Part shown: positions 28,216-36,708 of the stretch, one piece after another
Position numbering within the stretch: the first letter of the stretch is position 1
How the letters are laid out: each line of letters begins with the position of its first letter
The notes under the pieces: generated by a model
Database searches by the model: none
What the model saw: the letters and a program-made list of their open reading frames with translations, nothing else
What the model was told of the DNA's origin: nothing
Assembly (NCBI RefSeq): GCF_001428625.1
Contig: NZ_LMIE01000012.1
Coordinates: forward strand, 135,182 to 199,181
Reading direction: 5' to 3'
Source: Hydrogenophaga sp. Root209
GTDB taxonomy: Bacteria; Pseudomonadota; Gammaproteobacteria; Burkholderiales; Burkholderiaceae_C
Length of the DNA: 64,000 nucleotides
Program-made: the position numbers and the translations under genes

Positions 28216-28913
28216 GGAATGGCGCCTCCTGACACGGATGCCACATCCAGGGCGGTGAGCGCATGAACAGCCTCGTAACCCGCGCCCACCACCTCGACAG
28301 CTCCGTGCCGCTCCAACTCCGCAGCGCTGAGGCGAGCCTGCGCCAGTTCGGCAACGGCAGTCCGCTCATAGCCGGTCACGAGCAAGGCCCAATCCACACC
28401 CGTGTCGGCCCCCCGGATCCGTTGTTCAGCGGTCATCTCGGGCGTCAGACCGCTGCGCAGCAGGTGAACGCTGCTCAGGCCACGCTGCTCGGGGAGCTGG
28501 GGCAGCATCTCCTGGCTCAGCCACGATGCGAGTGATGCGTCGTTGCCAGGACCCGGCTTGAAGCGAAGCAGCAACCCAAAATGCCCCATGCCATGCCCGT
28601 GGCTGCTGGCCACGGAGCACAGCCCGCGCGTCATGCCGCGGTAGTTCGGCATCATCTTCTGCGTCCAGGGTGAGGGGTTGTTCAGGCGCTCCAGGTAGGC
28701 GGGCGACGCGAGCGTTTCCAGGCGCTCGACTTCGTAGAGCACGAGAAACCTGGGCGCCCCCGAGGTGGCCACCCAGCGTGTTCCCCTGAGGAAGCCGGGT
28801 ATGGAAAGGCGCTCGGGCAAATGCTCGTGGGTGTGCCAGTCATCGTGTTCGGGGATCGCTTCTTCGACAATGTCGAAGGACAGGAGCATGGCGGCTTGAC
28901 CTGACAAGGGCAT
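28212..28913 (-). CDS. DUF4286-like dimeric alpha/beta-barrel protein
   Basis: A 233-residue soluble protein. The segment DDWHTHEHLPERLSIPGFLR near residue 25 and the following LVLYEVE strand resemble the EthD/DUF4286 type of ferredoxin-like barrel, in which two histidines (WHTHEHLPER) often line a pocket. A second, more degenerate copy of the fold seems to occupy the C-terminal half. Function is unknown. It lies between a PPC-domain gene and the isochorismatase-like gene, probably as one operon, which hints at small-molecule catabolism. Confidence 0.65.
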   Translation of the reverse strand: MPLSGQAAMLLSFDIVEEAIPEHDDWHTHEHLPERLSIPGFLRGTRWVATSGAPRFLVLYEVERLETLASPAYLERLNNPSPWTQKMMPNYRGMTRGLCSVASSHGHGMGHFGLLLRFKPGPGNDASLASWLSQEMLPQLPEQRGLSSVHLLRSGLTPEMTAEQRIRGADTGVDWALLVTGYERTAVAELAQARLSAAELERHGAVEVVGAGYEAVHALTALDVASVSGGAIP

Positions 28914-28941
28914 CGGGGTTCCTTCACTTCCATGGGGTTTG

Positions 28942-29346
28942 TCAAGAAGGCTTTGGTGGCCTGACAACCAGCTCCCTGAAGCCCGTTGCCGCATCGTGTT
29001 CGCGCGTGAGCGTGCCGTGCGGCAGCAGCGCCAGCAGCACCTCGGCCGTGGTTCTGACGGTGCTCCCGTAGCCCAGGTGACCACCGATCACACGGCCCGA
29101 TGCATCGGCCACCGACATGTGCAGGTGGGCACCCGCCGCGCTGAGGCTGCCGGACAGGCTCACAATTTCCAGCGGCCCGGTGACCATGCTTGCGTCTGGC
29201 GCGTCCGCGTACCGCAGGCTGGCCTGCACAAGACTGCCCATGCCGGCCACCACGAAGGCGGAGTCCGTGCCCTGGCTGGTCGGGAGCGCTTCGAGAGAGC
29301 GCCGAAGGTCGACGCCGGGGGAGAGTCGGATGGGCAAGAACGGCAT
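28942..29346 (-). CDS. PPC-domain (DUF296) protein
   Basis: A 134-residue single-domain protein of the PCC/PPC (DUF296) family: LSPGVDLRRSLEAL at the N-terminus, then FVVAGMGSLVQASLRY, the strand block GPLEIVSLSGSLS and the metal-site-like HLHMSVADASGRVIGGHL. Bacterial members form trimers; some are annotated as DNA-binding by analogy with plant AT-hook proteins, but this one has no AT-hook. It is the first gene of a three-gene minus-strand cluster. Its gap to the divergent amidohydrolase gene (189 bases) is noticeably AT-richer than its surroundings. Confidence 0.8.
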   Translation of the reverse strand: MPFLPIRLSPGVDLRRSLEALPTSQGTDSAFVVAGMGSLVQASLRYADAPDASMVTGPLEIVSLSGSLSAAGAHLHMSVADASGRVIGGHLGYGSTVRTTAEVLLALLPHGTLTREHDAATGFRELVVRPPKPS

Positions 29347-29535
29347 GAGTGGACTATGGCTCGGCTTGTGTGTTGGTCATCTCGCTTGCTCCCAAGTTTG
29401 AACATGGCTTGTGTCTTGGGAAATTCAGCAAGCAAAAAGGTGGCGGTACTCTCCAGCACTTCTGGTCCCGAATCATTCTGCATGCGTTTGGAGATACAAC
29501 ATGCACATACCCGATCCAAAATCCGATCTCCTTCC

Positions 29536-30597
29536 ATGAAAACCTTTCACAACCCCCACCACGCCGCCCACGCCGGCCAGCAAGAGATGTTTCGCGGCCG
29601 CATGGTGCCGTGCCACGAGGTGCCCGCGCGGCTGGACTTTGTGTTGGCCGAGCTGCAGCGCCGTCCGCTGGGCGCATTGCAAACGCCCGAGGTGGATGAC
29701 GCCGCCTTGGATGCCGCCATCGGTCGTGTGCACAGCGCGCGTTACGTGGACTTCCTGCGCGGTGCCTGGGCGGAGTGGGTGGCCATGGACCCGGCCAATG
29801 CAGAGCGCGATGCCCTGCCCTCGGTGTGGCCGCTGTCCAACCGCCATGGGTTTCGCAACGATGTGTTGCCGGCCAACTTTGCGGCGCGCCTGGGCCTCTT
29901 CAGCTTTGATTCGGGCTCACCGCTCACAGCAGGCACCTGGGCTGCCGCGCGCGGGGGCGCCGCCTGTGCATTGGCGGCGGCACGGGACGTGTCAGCGGGT
30001 GCACGCAGTGCGTTTGCACTCTCGCGCCCGCCGGGCCACCATGCGGGTCCCGACTTTCTGGGCGGTTACTGCTTCCTGAACAACGCGGCCATCGCCGCGC
30101 AGGCGCTGCGCGATGCGGGCCACGCGAAGGTGGCGGTGCTGGATGTGGACTACCACCACGGCAACGGCACGCAGACCATCTTCTATGAGCGAGCCGATGT
30201 GCTCACGGTCTCCATCCACGGCGACCCGGTGACCGAGTACCCCTTCTTCCTGGGCCATGCGGACGAGCGCGGCGCGGGTGCGGGCGAGGGCTTCAACGTG
30301 AACCTGGCGCTGCCCCGTGGCACTGGCTTTGACACCTGGCGCGCAACACTGACCACGGCCCTGCAAGCGGTCCAGCGTTTTGGTGCCACGGTCCTGGTGG
30401 TGCCCATGGGGCTGGACACCTTCGAAGGTGACCCGATCTCGGGCTTCACCTTGAAGAGCGCCGACTACTTTGCCGTGGGCGAAGCCCTGGCCGGTGCCGG
30501 GCTGCCCACGGTGTTCACGTTTGAAGGCGGCTACGCGGTGGACGCCGTGGGCACCAACGCGGTGAACCTGCTGGAAGGTTTCCAGCGCTCTGCCTGA
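29536..30597 (+). CDS. Histone-deacetylase-family acetylpolyamine amidohydrolase-like enzyme
   Basis: A 353-residue arginase/deacetylase-fold enzyme. The charge-relay pair His168-His169 is in RPPGHHAG, the zinc ligands Asp205 and His207 are in DVDYHHGNG, and YCFLNNAAIAA and a FEGGYA loop with the catalytic Tyr complete the site. An N-terminal extra loop near 84-110 is typical of the bacterial acetylpolyamine amidohydrolases. It likely deacetylates polyamines or similar amines. The start at 29536 gives MKTFHNPHHAAH, a family-like N-terminus. The stop abuts the convergent ferritin-like gene (TGATCA). Confidence 0.9.
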   Translation: MKTFHNPHHAAHAGQQEMFRGRMVPCHEVPARLDFVLAELQRRPLGALQTPEVDDAALDAAIGRVHSARYVDFLRGAWAEWVAMDPANAERDALPSVWPLSNRHGFRNDVLPANFAARLGLFSFDSGSPLTAGTWAAARGGAACALAAARDVSAGARSAFALSRPPGHHAGPDFLGGYCFLNNAAIAAQALRDAGHAKVAVLDVDYHHGNGTQTIFYERADVLTVSIHGDPVTEYPFFLGHADERGAGAGEGFNVNLALPRGTGFDTWRATLTTALQAVQRFGATVLVVPMGLDTFEGDPISGFTLKSADYFAVGEALAGAGLPTVFTFEGGYAVDAVGTNAVNLLEGFQRSA

Positions 30598-31197
30598 TCA
30601 GGCGCCGAACGAGAACGCGCCGGGCGGTAGCGGACGGCCCAGGGCGCTGGTGAGCACGGTGTAGTGCATGGTTTCGTCGGCGGCCAGGCGCGCAGCCACC
30701 TTGGCCAGCTCGCGGTCACCCAGTGCCGGAATCACGCTCAGGTAGGCGTTGGTGGCGCCCAGCTCGAGGCGAGCGGCGAGGTCCAACACATCGGCCTGGC
30801 TCTTGAGTGATGCGGCATTGAGTGACTTGGCGTAGTCCTCCAGCTTCATCTCGGCCACCGGCTTGCCGCCAAGCTTCTGGATGGTGGCGATCAGAGCGTC
30901 GCGGTGGGTCTTGTGGTGGCCCTGGAACTGCACCGCCACGTCGAGCACCGGCTTTTGCAGCAGGCCGCTGCCGGCACCGAGCTGGTAGGCGTTGATGGCT
31001 TCGTGCTCCAGGCCCAGCGCCACGTTGAGGATGCTCACGTCCTTGGACATGTCCATCTTCTGGCCGTGATTGGCTGCCATCACTTCCTGACCGGCCAGCA
31101 AGGCCACGGCCGCAGCGGAAAGCACACCCCCGCTGCGCATGAAGCCGCGGCGCGATGCAATGGAAATCAGGGAGTCGGGGGTCTGGATGTTGTTCAT
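30598..31197 (-). CDS. Tat-exported ferritin-like domain protein
   Basis: A 199-residue protein. The N-terminus has a twin-arginine signal (SRRGFM, residues 15-20) and a hydrophobic stretch ending VMAAN, so it is folded before export. The rest is a four-helix ferritin-like (Ferritin_2 type) bundle with metal-ligand candidates in LEHEAINAYQ, GHHKTHRDAL, LELGATNAY and ADETMHYTV. It probably binds iron or another metal in the periplasm. Its promoter faces the divergent sigma-factor operon and uses the same TGAATCC/CGTAT sequence, so it is likely part of that regulon. Confidence 0.85.
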   Translation of the reverse strand: MNNIQTPDSLISIASRRGFMRSGGVLSAAAVALLAGQEVMAANHGQKMDMSKDVSILNVALGLEHEAINAYQLGAGSGLLQKPVLDVAVQFQGHHKTHRDALIATIQKLGGKPVAEMKLEDYAKSLNAASLKSQADVLDLAARLELGATNAYLSVIPALGDRELAKVAARLAADETMHYTVLTSALGRPLPPGAFSFGA

Positions 31198-31268
31198 GGG
31201 AGTTCCTTGGTTGGGTGGGGCGATCAGCTGTCCATCGGCACCAGGCCTTGTGACAACCGTCACGTCAA

Positions 31269-31297
31269 ATACGCAACCCCCACCGCCGGTGGATTCA
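31269..31297 (-). promoter_or_regulatory. Putative ECF promoter for the ferritin-like gene
   Basis: Read on the minus strand: -35 TGAATCC (31297-31291), 17-base spacer, -10 CGTAT (31273-31269). The predicted start near 31262 leaves a leader of about 65 bases before the ATG at 31197. It is the mirror image of the promoter at 31342-31369: the inverted repeats GTGGATTCA/TGAATCCAC and ATACGCAAC/GTTGCGTAT are both perfect over nine bases. Confidence 0.65.
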
Positions 31298-31341
31298 CAA
31301 AGCCCCTCAATCGCTGCGGGCCACTGCCGTTTGACGTCGGT

Positions 31342-31369
31342 TGAATCCACTTTGTTTGGCGTTGCGTAT
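31342..31369 (+). promoter_or_regulatory. Putative ECF promoter for the DUF3034-globin-cupredoxin-sigma operon
   Basis: -35 TGAATCC (31342-31348), 16-base spacer, -10 CGTAT (31365-31369). The predicted start lies about 30 bases before the DUF3034 ATG at 31406. An upstream TTTGACGT (31330-31337) is matched by ACGTCAAA at 31262-31269 on the other side. The spacing and the matched pair fit recognition by one extracytoplasmic-function sigma factor, most simply the one encoded in the operon. Confidence 0.65.
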
Positions 31370-31405
31370 CCAGAGGGCTCGTCAACAACCCACGACCCGT
31401 TCACC

Positions 31406-32341
31406 ATGCGCATCCACATCGCCTTCCCCATTCGACTCCTGCCCCTTGCCGCAGCCGTTGCGCTGCTGACCACGTCTCCCGCCCGTGCCGATACCGGCAA
31501 GCTGCTGCTCACCGGGGGTGTGAGCAGCATTGAAGGCGCGGCCGGTGGCGGCATTTCGCCCTGGGCCGTGATCGGCAGCCAGGCCACCGAGGGCGAAGTG
31601 GGCGTATCGGCCTATATCAGCCGCGCCAGGACGCGGGACTACGGTCTCACCGCCTATGGCGTGGCGGTGGGCATCCACGACCGCGTCGAACTCTCGGTGG
31701 GCCGGCAAGACTTCAACACCGGCATCACGGGCACCGGCCTGGGCCTGCCCGGCCTGCACCTGAAGCAGGACATCGTGGGCGCCAAAGTGCGTGTGGCTGG
31801 CGACGCCGTGCTGGACAGCGACAGCTTGATGCCGCAGATCGCCGTGGGCGTGCAGTTCAAGAACCTGCAGTCCTCCGGGCTGGACGGCACGCTGAGTGCA
31901 CTGGGCGCCAAGCGCCACGGGGCCGACGTGTACTTGAGCGCGACCAAGCTGTTCCTCGCGCAAGGCATCCTGGTCAACGGCACGCTGCGCGCGACCAAGG
32001 CCAACCAGGGCGGCCTGCTGGGCTTTGGCGCCACGCTGGGCGGCGCCGACAACGGTTACGGACTGCAGCCGGAAATTACTGTGGCGTATCTGATCAACAG
32101 CAAGCTGGCGGTGGGCTTTGAATACCGCGCCATGCCCAACAAGCTGCAGCGCGCCGGCCAAGCAGCGGGCCTGGGCGCTGGCCTGCGTGCCGACGACTGG
32201 AAAGACATCTTCATCGCGTACGCGCCGAGCAAGAACGTGTCCATTGCCGCCGCCTACGTCGACCTGGGCCGCATCGTGCCGGCCACAACCGGTGGGCGCA
32301 AGCAGACGGGTGTGTACGTCTCGGCCCAGATCGCCTTCTGA
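31406..32341 (+). CDS. DUF3034 family exported envelope protein
   Basis: A 311-residue protein with a Sec signal peptide (about 1-28, ending PARA-DT). The mature part is built from alternating short amphipathic strands and glycine turns and ends in phenylalanine (AQIAF), as in outer-membrane beta-barrels. It matches DUF3034 in overall sequence pattern. No function is known. It is the first gene after the ECF-type promoter and leads into the exported globin and cupredoxin genes. The ATG at 31406 is directly followed by a normal signal-peptide N-region (MRIHIAFPIR). Confidence 0.8.
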   Translation: MRIHIAFPIRLLPLAAAVALLTTSPARADTGKLLLTGGVSSIEGAAGGGISPWAVIGSQATEGEVGVSAYISRARTRDYGLTAYGVAVGIHDRVELSVGRQDFNTGITGTGLGLPGLHLKQDIVGAKVRVAGDAVLDSDSLMPQIAVGVQFKNLQSSGLDGTLSALGAKRHGADVYLSATKLFLAQGILVNGTLRATKANQGGLLGFGATLGGADNGYGLQPEITVAYLINSKLAVGFEYRAMPNKLQRAGQAAGLGAGLRADDWKDIFIAYAPSKNVSIAAAYVDLGRIVPATTGGRKQTGVYVSAQIAF

Positions 32342-32364
32342 ACTCTTCTCCATTGAGCCTCAAC

Positions 32365-32841
32365 ATGAAACACCTCATCACCTCCACCGCCCTCACCCTG
32401 CTCGCCCTCGCCAGCGGCGCCACGCTCGCCCAGACCCTGCAACCCACCCCCTCGGCCGCCAGCGCCTACCCGGTGGCACCGGCTGCCGGCCTCTACCAGG
32501 CCTTCGGCGAAGAGGCCGGCATCCGCAGCCTCATGGACGACTTCGTGGTTCGCCTCAAAGCCGACCCGCGCATCGGCGAGCAGTTCAAGGACACCAACCT
32601 GGCCAACTTCGCAAAGTCCCTGAGCGACCAGCTCTGCCAGCTCTCGGGCGGCCCCTGCGTCTACAAGGGCCCCGACATGAAAACCGCGCACGCCGACCGC
32701 GACACGACCCGTGCCCAGTTCAACGCCCTGGTTGAAGTGCTGCAGCAGAGCATGGACGCGCGCGGCATTCCGTTCACGCGCCAGAACCAGATGCTCGCGC
32801 TGCTGGCCCCGATGCACCGCGACGTGATCACGGTTCGCTGA
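32365..32841 (+). CDS. Exported group 1 truncated hemoglobin-like protein
   Basis: A 158-residue protein. Residues 1-22 form a Sec signal peptide ending TLAQ. The rest follows the truncated-globin pattern: LYQAFGEEAGIRSLMDDF, GGPCVYKG, then MKTAHAD with the likely proximal heme histidine. The tyrosine usually found at B10 (DDFY) is replaced by valine (DDFVVRL), so oxygen or NO chemistry may differ. Two cysteines (QLCQLSGGPC) are six residues apart. Most truncated globins are cytoplasmic; this one should be periplasmic. ATG 32365 is preferred over the TTG at 32353. Confidence 0.82.
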   Translation: MKHLITSTALTLLALASGATLAQTLQPTPSAASAYPVAPAAGLYQAFGEEAGIRSLMDDFVVRLKADPRIGEQFKDTNLANFAKSLSDQLCQLSGGPCVYKGPDMKTAHADRDTTRAQFNALVEVLQQSMDARGIPFTRQNQMLALLAPMHRDVITVR

Positions 32842-32860
32842 AACGTCACCGAGTTCACTC

Positions 32861-33520
32861 ATGAAACACCCGAACTGCGCCGCGATGCTGATCGCCGCCG
32901 CCACGCTGTTGCCCCTGGCCGCGCAGGCCGCCACCGTGCAGGTGATCGTGCTCGGGCGCGACGGCAGACCCCTGTCCGATGCGGTGGTGGTCATCGAGCC
33001 GACGTCGGGCGCCAAGCCGGCGGCCCCGGCACCGCTCTCGACCGTCGTCACCCAGCAGAAGATGCAGTTCGTGCCCGGCACCAGCGTGGTGCCGGTGGGC
33101 TCCAGGGTGACCTTCACCAACCTCGACACCTGGGAACACCATGTGCGCGGCGTGCCTGCGGGCCTGGCCTCGTTGAATGCCGGCACCTCGTCCGGCTTTG
33201 AGCTGCGGCTCGATGGCAAGGCCGAAGGCAAGGAACCCGCCAGCACCGAAGTGAAGCTGACCAAGGCTGGTGCGGTGCAGCTGGGCTGCCACCTGCACGG
33301 CTCCATGCGCGGCTTCATCTTCGTGACCGACTCGCCCTGGACGCTGGTGACCGACGCGAACGGCGTGGCCACGGTGCAAGGCGTGCCCGAGGGCGCTGCC
33401 AAGGTGCGCGTGGTGCACGCCGACCAGATCCTTGAGACGCCGCCGGTGGCGGTCAACATCTCGCCGGTCACGGCCCTGAGCCTGCCCACGCAGGTGCAAC
33501 CGCGTCGGCGCCGACCATGA
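32861..33520 (+). CDS. Exported cupredoxin-like (methylamine-utilization-type) protein
   Basis: A 219-residue protein with a Sec signal peptide (ending AAQA-AT). A cupredoxin-like domain follows, with copper-ligand candidates His in DTWEHHVRG and Cys-His-Met in LGCHLHGSMRG, the type-1 copper arrangement. Residues of about 155-205 look like a small Ig-like or carboxypeptidase-regulatory strand domain. It resembles proteins annotated as methylamine utilization proteins, but no amine dehydrogenase genes are present. It lies 19 bases after the globin gene, and its stop overlaps the sigma-factor start. Confidence 0.8.
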   Translation: MKHPNCAAMLIAAATLLPLAAQAATVQVIVLGRDGRPLSDAVVVIEPTSGAKPAAPAPLSTVVTQQKMQFVPGTSVVPVGSRVTFTNLDTWEHHVRGVPAGLASLNAGTSSGFELRLDGKAEGKEPASTEVKLTKAGAVQLGCHLHGSMRGFIFVTDSPWTLVTDANGVATVQGVPEGAAKVRVVHADQILETPPVAVNISPVTALSLPTQVQPRRRRP

Positions 33521-34161
33521 ACGCCCAGCCCGCCTTCTTCCATGCCCCGGCGCGGGCATGGGGGAAGCCGGTGCCCGACAATGCCCGCATGAGCGCACAA
33601 CCCGATGACCTGCTGATGGCCCTGATCGACCGCGTGGCCCAGCGCGACGAAGCCGCCCTCAAAGCCCTCTACGACCTGACCTCATCGAAGCTGTATGGCC
33701 TGGCCATGCGCGTGGTCGGCAAAAGTGAATGGGCCGAAGACGCGCTGCAGGAAACCTTTCTGCACATCTGGCGCAGCGCGGGCGACTACCGCGCCTCGCT
33801 CAGCCCACCCATGGCCTGGCTGGGCCTGATCGTGCGCAGCCGCTCGCTGGACTATCTGCGCCGGCGCACCGCCGAGCGCACCCACCTCACCGACGAGATC
33901 GACGATGCGATGGCGGACACCATGGAAGGCAATTCTCCCAACCCGATGGACACCACTCTGGCGAGCCAGCAGGCCTGGGCGCTGCACCAGTGCCTGGCCA
34001 AGCTGGAAAACCGCCAGCGCGAAGTGGTGAGCCTGGCCTACCTGCGTGACCTCAGCCACAGCGAGCTGGCCGAACAGCTCAGCCTGCCCCTGGGCACCGT
34101 GAAGACGTGGATACGCCGCGGGCTGGACCAGTTGCGCAACTGCATGGCGCGCTTCGCCTGA
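33517..34161 (+). CDS. ECF-family RNA polymerase sigma factor
   Basis: A 214-residue sigma-70 family member with region 2 (ALYDLTSSKLYGLAMRVVG, AEDALQETFLHIWR) and region 4 helix-turn-helix (HSELAEQLSLPLGTVKTWIRRGLDQLR). It has no region 1 or 3. The start may be the ATG at 33517, which overlaps the cupredoxin stop (ATGA), or the more family-like ATG at 33589 (MSAQPDD). The anti-sigma gene follows nine bases later. It probably directs transcription from the divergent TGAATCC/CGTAT promoters, so it controls its own operon. Confidence 0.93.
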   Translation: MNAQPAFFHAPARAWGKPVPDNARMSAQPDDLLMALIDRVAQRDEAALKALYDLTSSKLYGLAMRVVGKSEWAEDALQETFLHIWRSAGDYRASLSPPMAWLGLIVRSRSLDYLRRRTAERTHLTDEIDDAMADTMEGNSPNPMDTTLASQQAWALHQCLAKLENRQREVVSLAYLRDLSHSELAEQLSLPLGTVKTWIRRGLDQLRNCMARFA

Positions 34162-34170
34162 GGACACACC

Positions 34171-34950
34171 ATGAACCTCATTCAACACCCCGAACTGCTC
34201 GACCGGCTGGCCGCAGCCCACGCGCTGGGCACCTTGCGCGGGGGCGCACGCCGCCGCTTTGAAGCCATGGCCCGCGAGCAAGCCCCGGTGCGCGCCGCCG
34301 CCCTGGTGTGGCAAAGCCGCGTGTCCAGCATGAACGAACTGCAGACACCGCAACAACCCGCGCCCGCCGTGTGGACACGCATTGAAAACCTGGTGCAGGG
34401 CGAGAGCCAGCAGCAGGCCATGGCCGCCGCCCGCGCCCAACCCGAGAAGCCGCCAGCCAGCGGCTGGCTGCGCAGCCTGGCGCTGTGGCGCGGCGCCACC
34501 GCCGCCGGCGCGCTGGCCACGGTCTTTGCACTGGTCACGGCCGTGGGCCTGCGCGACAACCTGGGCGCGCAGATCAACGAACTGCAGGCCAGGCTCTCGG
34601 CCACGCCGCAGATCGAATACGTGGCCGTGCTCAACGACGACCAGGCCAGTGCCTCGATGCTGGTGACCTTCGACCCGAAGAACGGCAAACTGACTTTGCA
34701 ACGCGTGGGCGGTTTCCAGGAAGCCAGCGACAAGTCGCTGCAACTCTGGGCCCTGCCGCCCTCGGGCGGACCGCGCTCACTGGGCGTGCTGGGTCAGGAG
34801 CGCTTGCTGCAGCTCACGGCGGGCGTGGGTGACGTGCGCGAAGTCCCCGCGCTGGCCATCAGCCTGGAGCCCAAGGGCGGTGTGCCGAGCGAACGCGGCC
34901 CGACCGGGCCGGTGCTGTTCAAGGGCGCGCTGATCCAGAAGATGCTGTGA
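34171..34950 (+). CDS. RskA-type membrane anti-sigma factor
   Basis: A 259-residue single-pass membrane protein. The cytoplasmic N-terminus (LLDRLAAAHALGTLRGGARRRFEAM) is the helical sigma-binding segment of this family. A transmembrane helix spans about 110-130, and the periplasmic C-terminal RskA domain follows (TPQIEYVAVL to LFKGALIQKML). It should hold the adjacent sigma factor inactive until an envelope signal. No zinc-binding HxxxCxxC motif is present. A homologous C-terminal domain recurs alone at 24247-24759. Confidence 0.9.
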   Translation: MNLIQHPELLDRLAAAHALGTLRGGARRRFEAMAREQAPVRAAALVWQSRVSSMNELQTPQQPAPAVWTRIENLVQGESQQQAMAAARAQPEKPPASGWLRSLALWRGATAAGALATVFALVTAVGLRDNLGAQINELQARLSATPQIEYVAVLNDDQASASMLVTFDPKNGKLTLQRVGGFQEASDKSLQLWALPPSGGPRSLGVLGQERLLQLTAGVGDVREVPALAISLEPKGGVPSERGPTGPVLFKGALIQKML

Positions 34951-34956
34951 CGCAGG

Positions 34957-35804
34957 TCACTGCCGCGCCGTGCGCACGTTGGCCGGCGGTGACTGCGGGT
35001 GGCTGGTGCGCCAGGGGTTGATGTCCAGCCCCCCGCGGCGCGTGTAGCGCGCGTACACCGCCAGCTTGGTTGGCCTGCAGCGCGTCAGCACATCCATGTA
35101 GATGCGCTCCACGCACTGCTCGTGGAATTCGTTGTGGTTGCGAAAACTCACGATGTACTGCAGCAGCCCTGCCTGGTCGATCTGTGGGCCGCTGTAGCTG
35201 ATCTGCACGCTGCCCCAATCGGGCTGACCGGTCACGAGGCAGTTGCTCTTGAGCAGGTGGCTCACCAGGATTTCATCCACCGGCTTTTCATCAAACGCAG
35301 CGCTGAGCAGCTCGGGCGCGGGCTGGTAACGCGTGCACTCCACATCGAGCCGGTCGATCGACAAACCGGCGAGTTCCTGCACTTTTTCGCGCTCCAGTTG
35401 CTCGGGCAACAGCAGCTTCACGCCCGCGCTGGACTGCAGGGGGCCACCGTGCCAGATGGCGGCACTCACGTCGGCACGGATGCGGTCACGCACCGCGTCG
35501 GCGCTGGCGAAGGTGCTGTTGTTGAAGCTGTTGAGGTAGAGCTTGAACGACTTGCTCTCCACGATGTGCGTGCTCTCGCAGGGCACGGTGATGTGGGCCA
35601 GGGCAACCTGCGGTTTGCCGCGTGGGTTCAGCCAGCTGAGTTCGAACGCGGTCCACAGATCGGCGCCGAGAAACGGCACGCTGCCGGTGATGCCGATCTC
35701 GCGGCGTTTGGTCTCGCGCGGCAGGGGAAACAGCAGGCCGGCATCGTATTGATCCACGTAGGCCGAGGTCTGGCCGAGTTGCGATTGTTCGGGGGTGTTC
35801 TGGT

Positions 35805-35808
<4 letters not shown>
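34957..35808 (-). CDS. queF: NADPH-dependent 7-cyano-7-deazaguanine reductase
   Basis: A 283-residue, two-domain (E. coli-type) QueF, which reduces preQ0 to preQ1 in queuosine synthesis. It has the substrate-binding [15 protein letters not shown] near residues 94-108 and the nucleophilic Cys in [17 protein letters not shown], with the catalytic Asp nearby. Length and motifs are normal for the family. The start overlaps the alpha/beta-hydrolase stop by four bases. The end is convergent with the anti-sigma gene, only six bases away. Confidence 0.96.
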
Positions 35809-36698
<890 letters not shown>

Positions 36699-36708
36699 GC
36701 CGGGCGCT

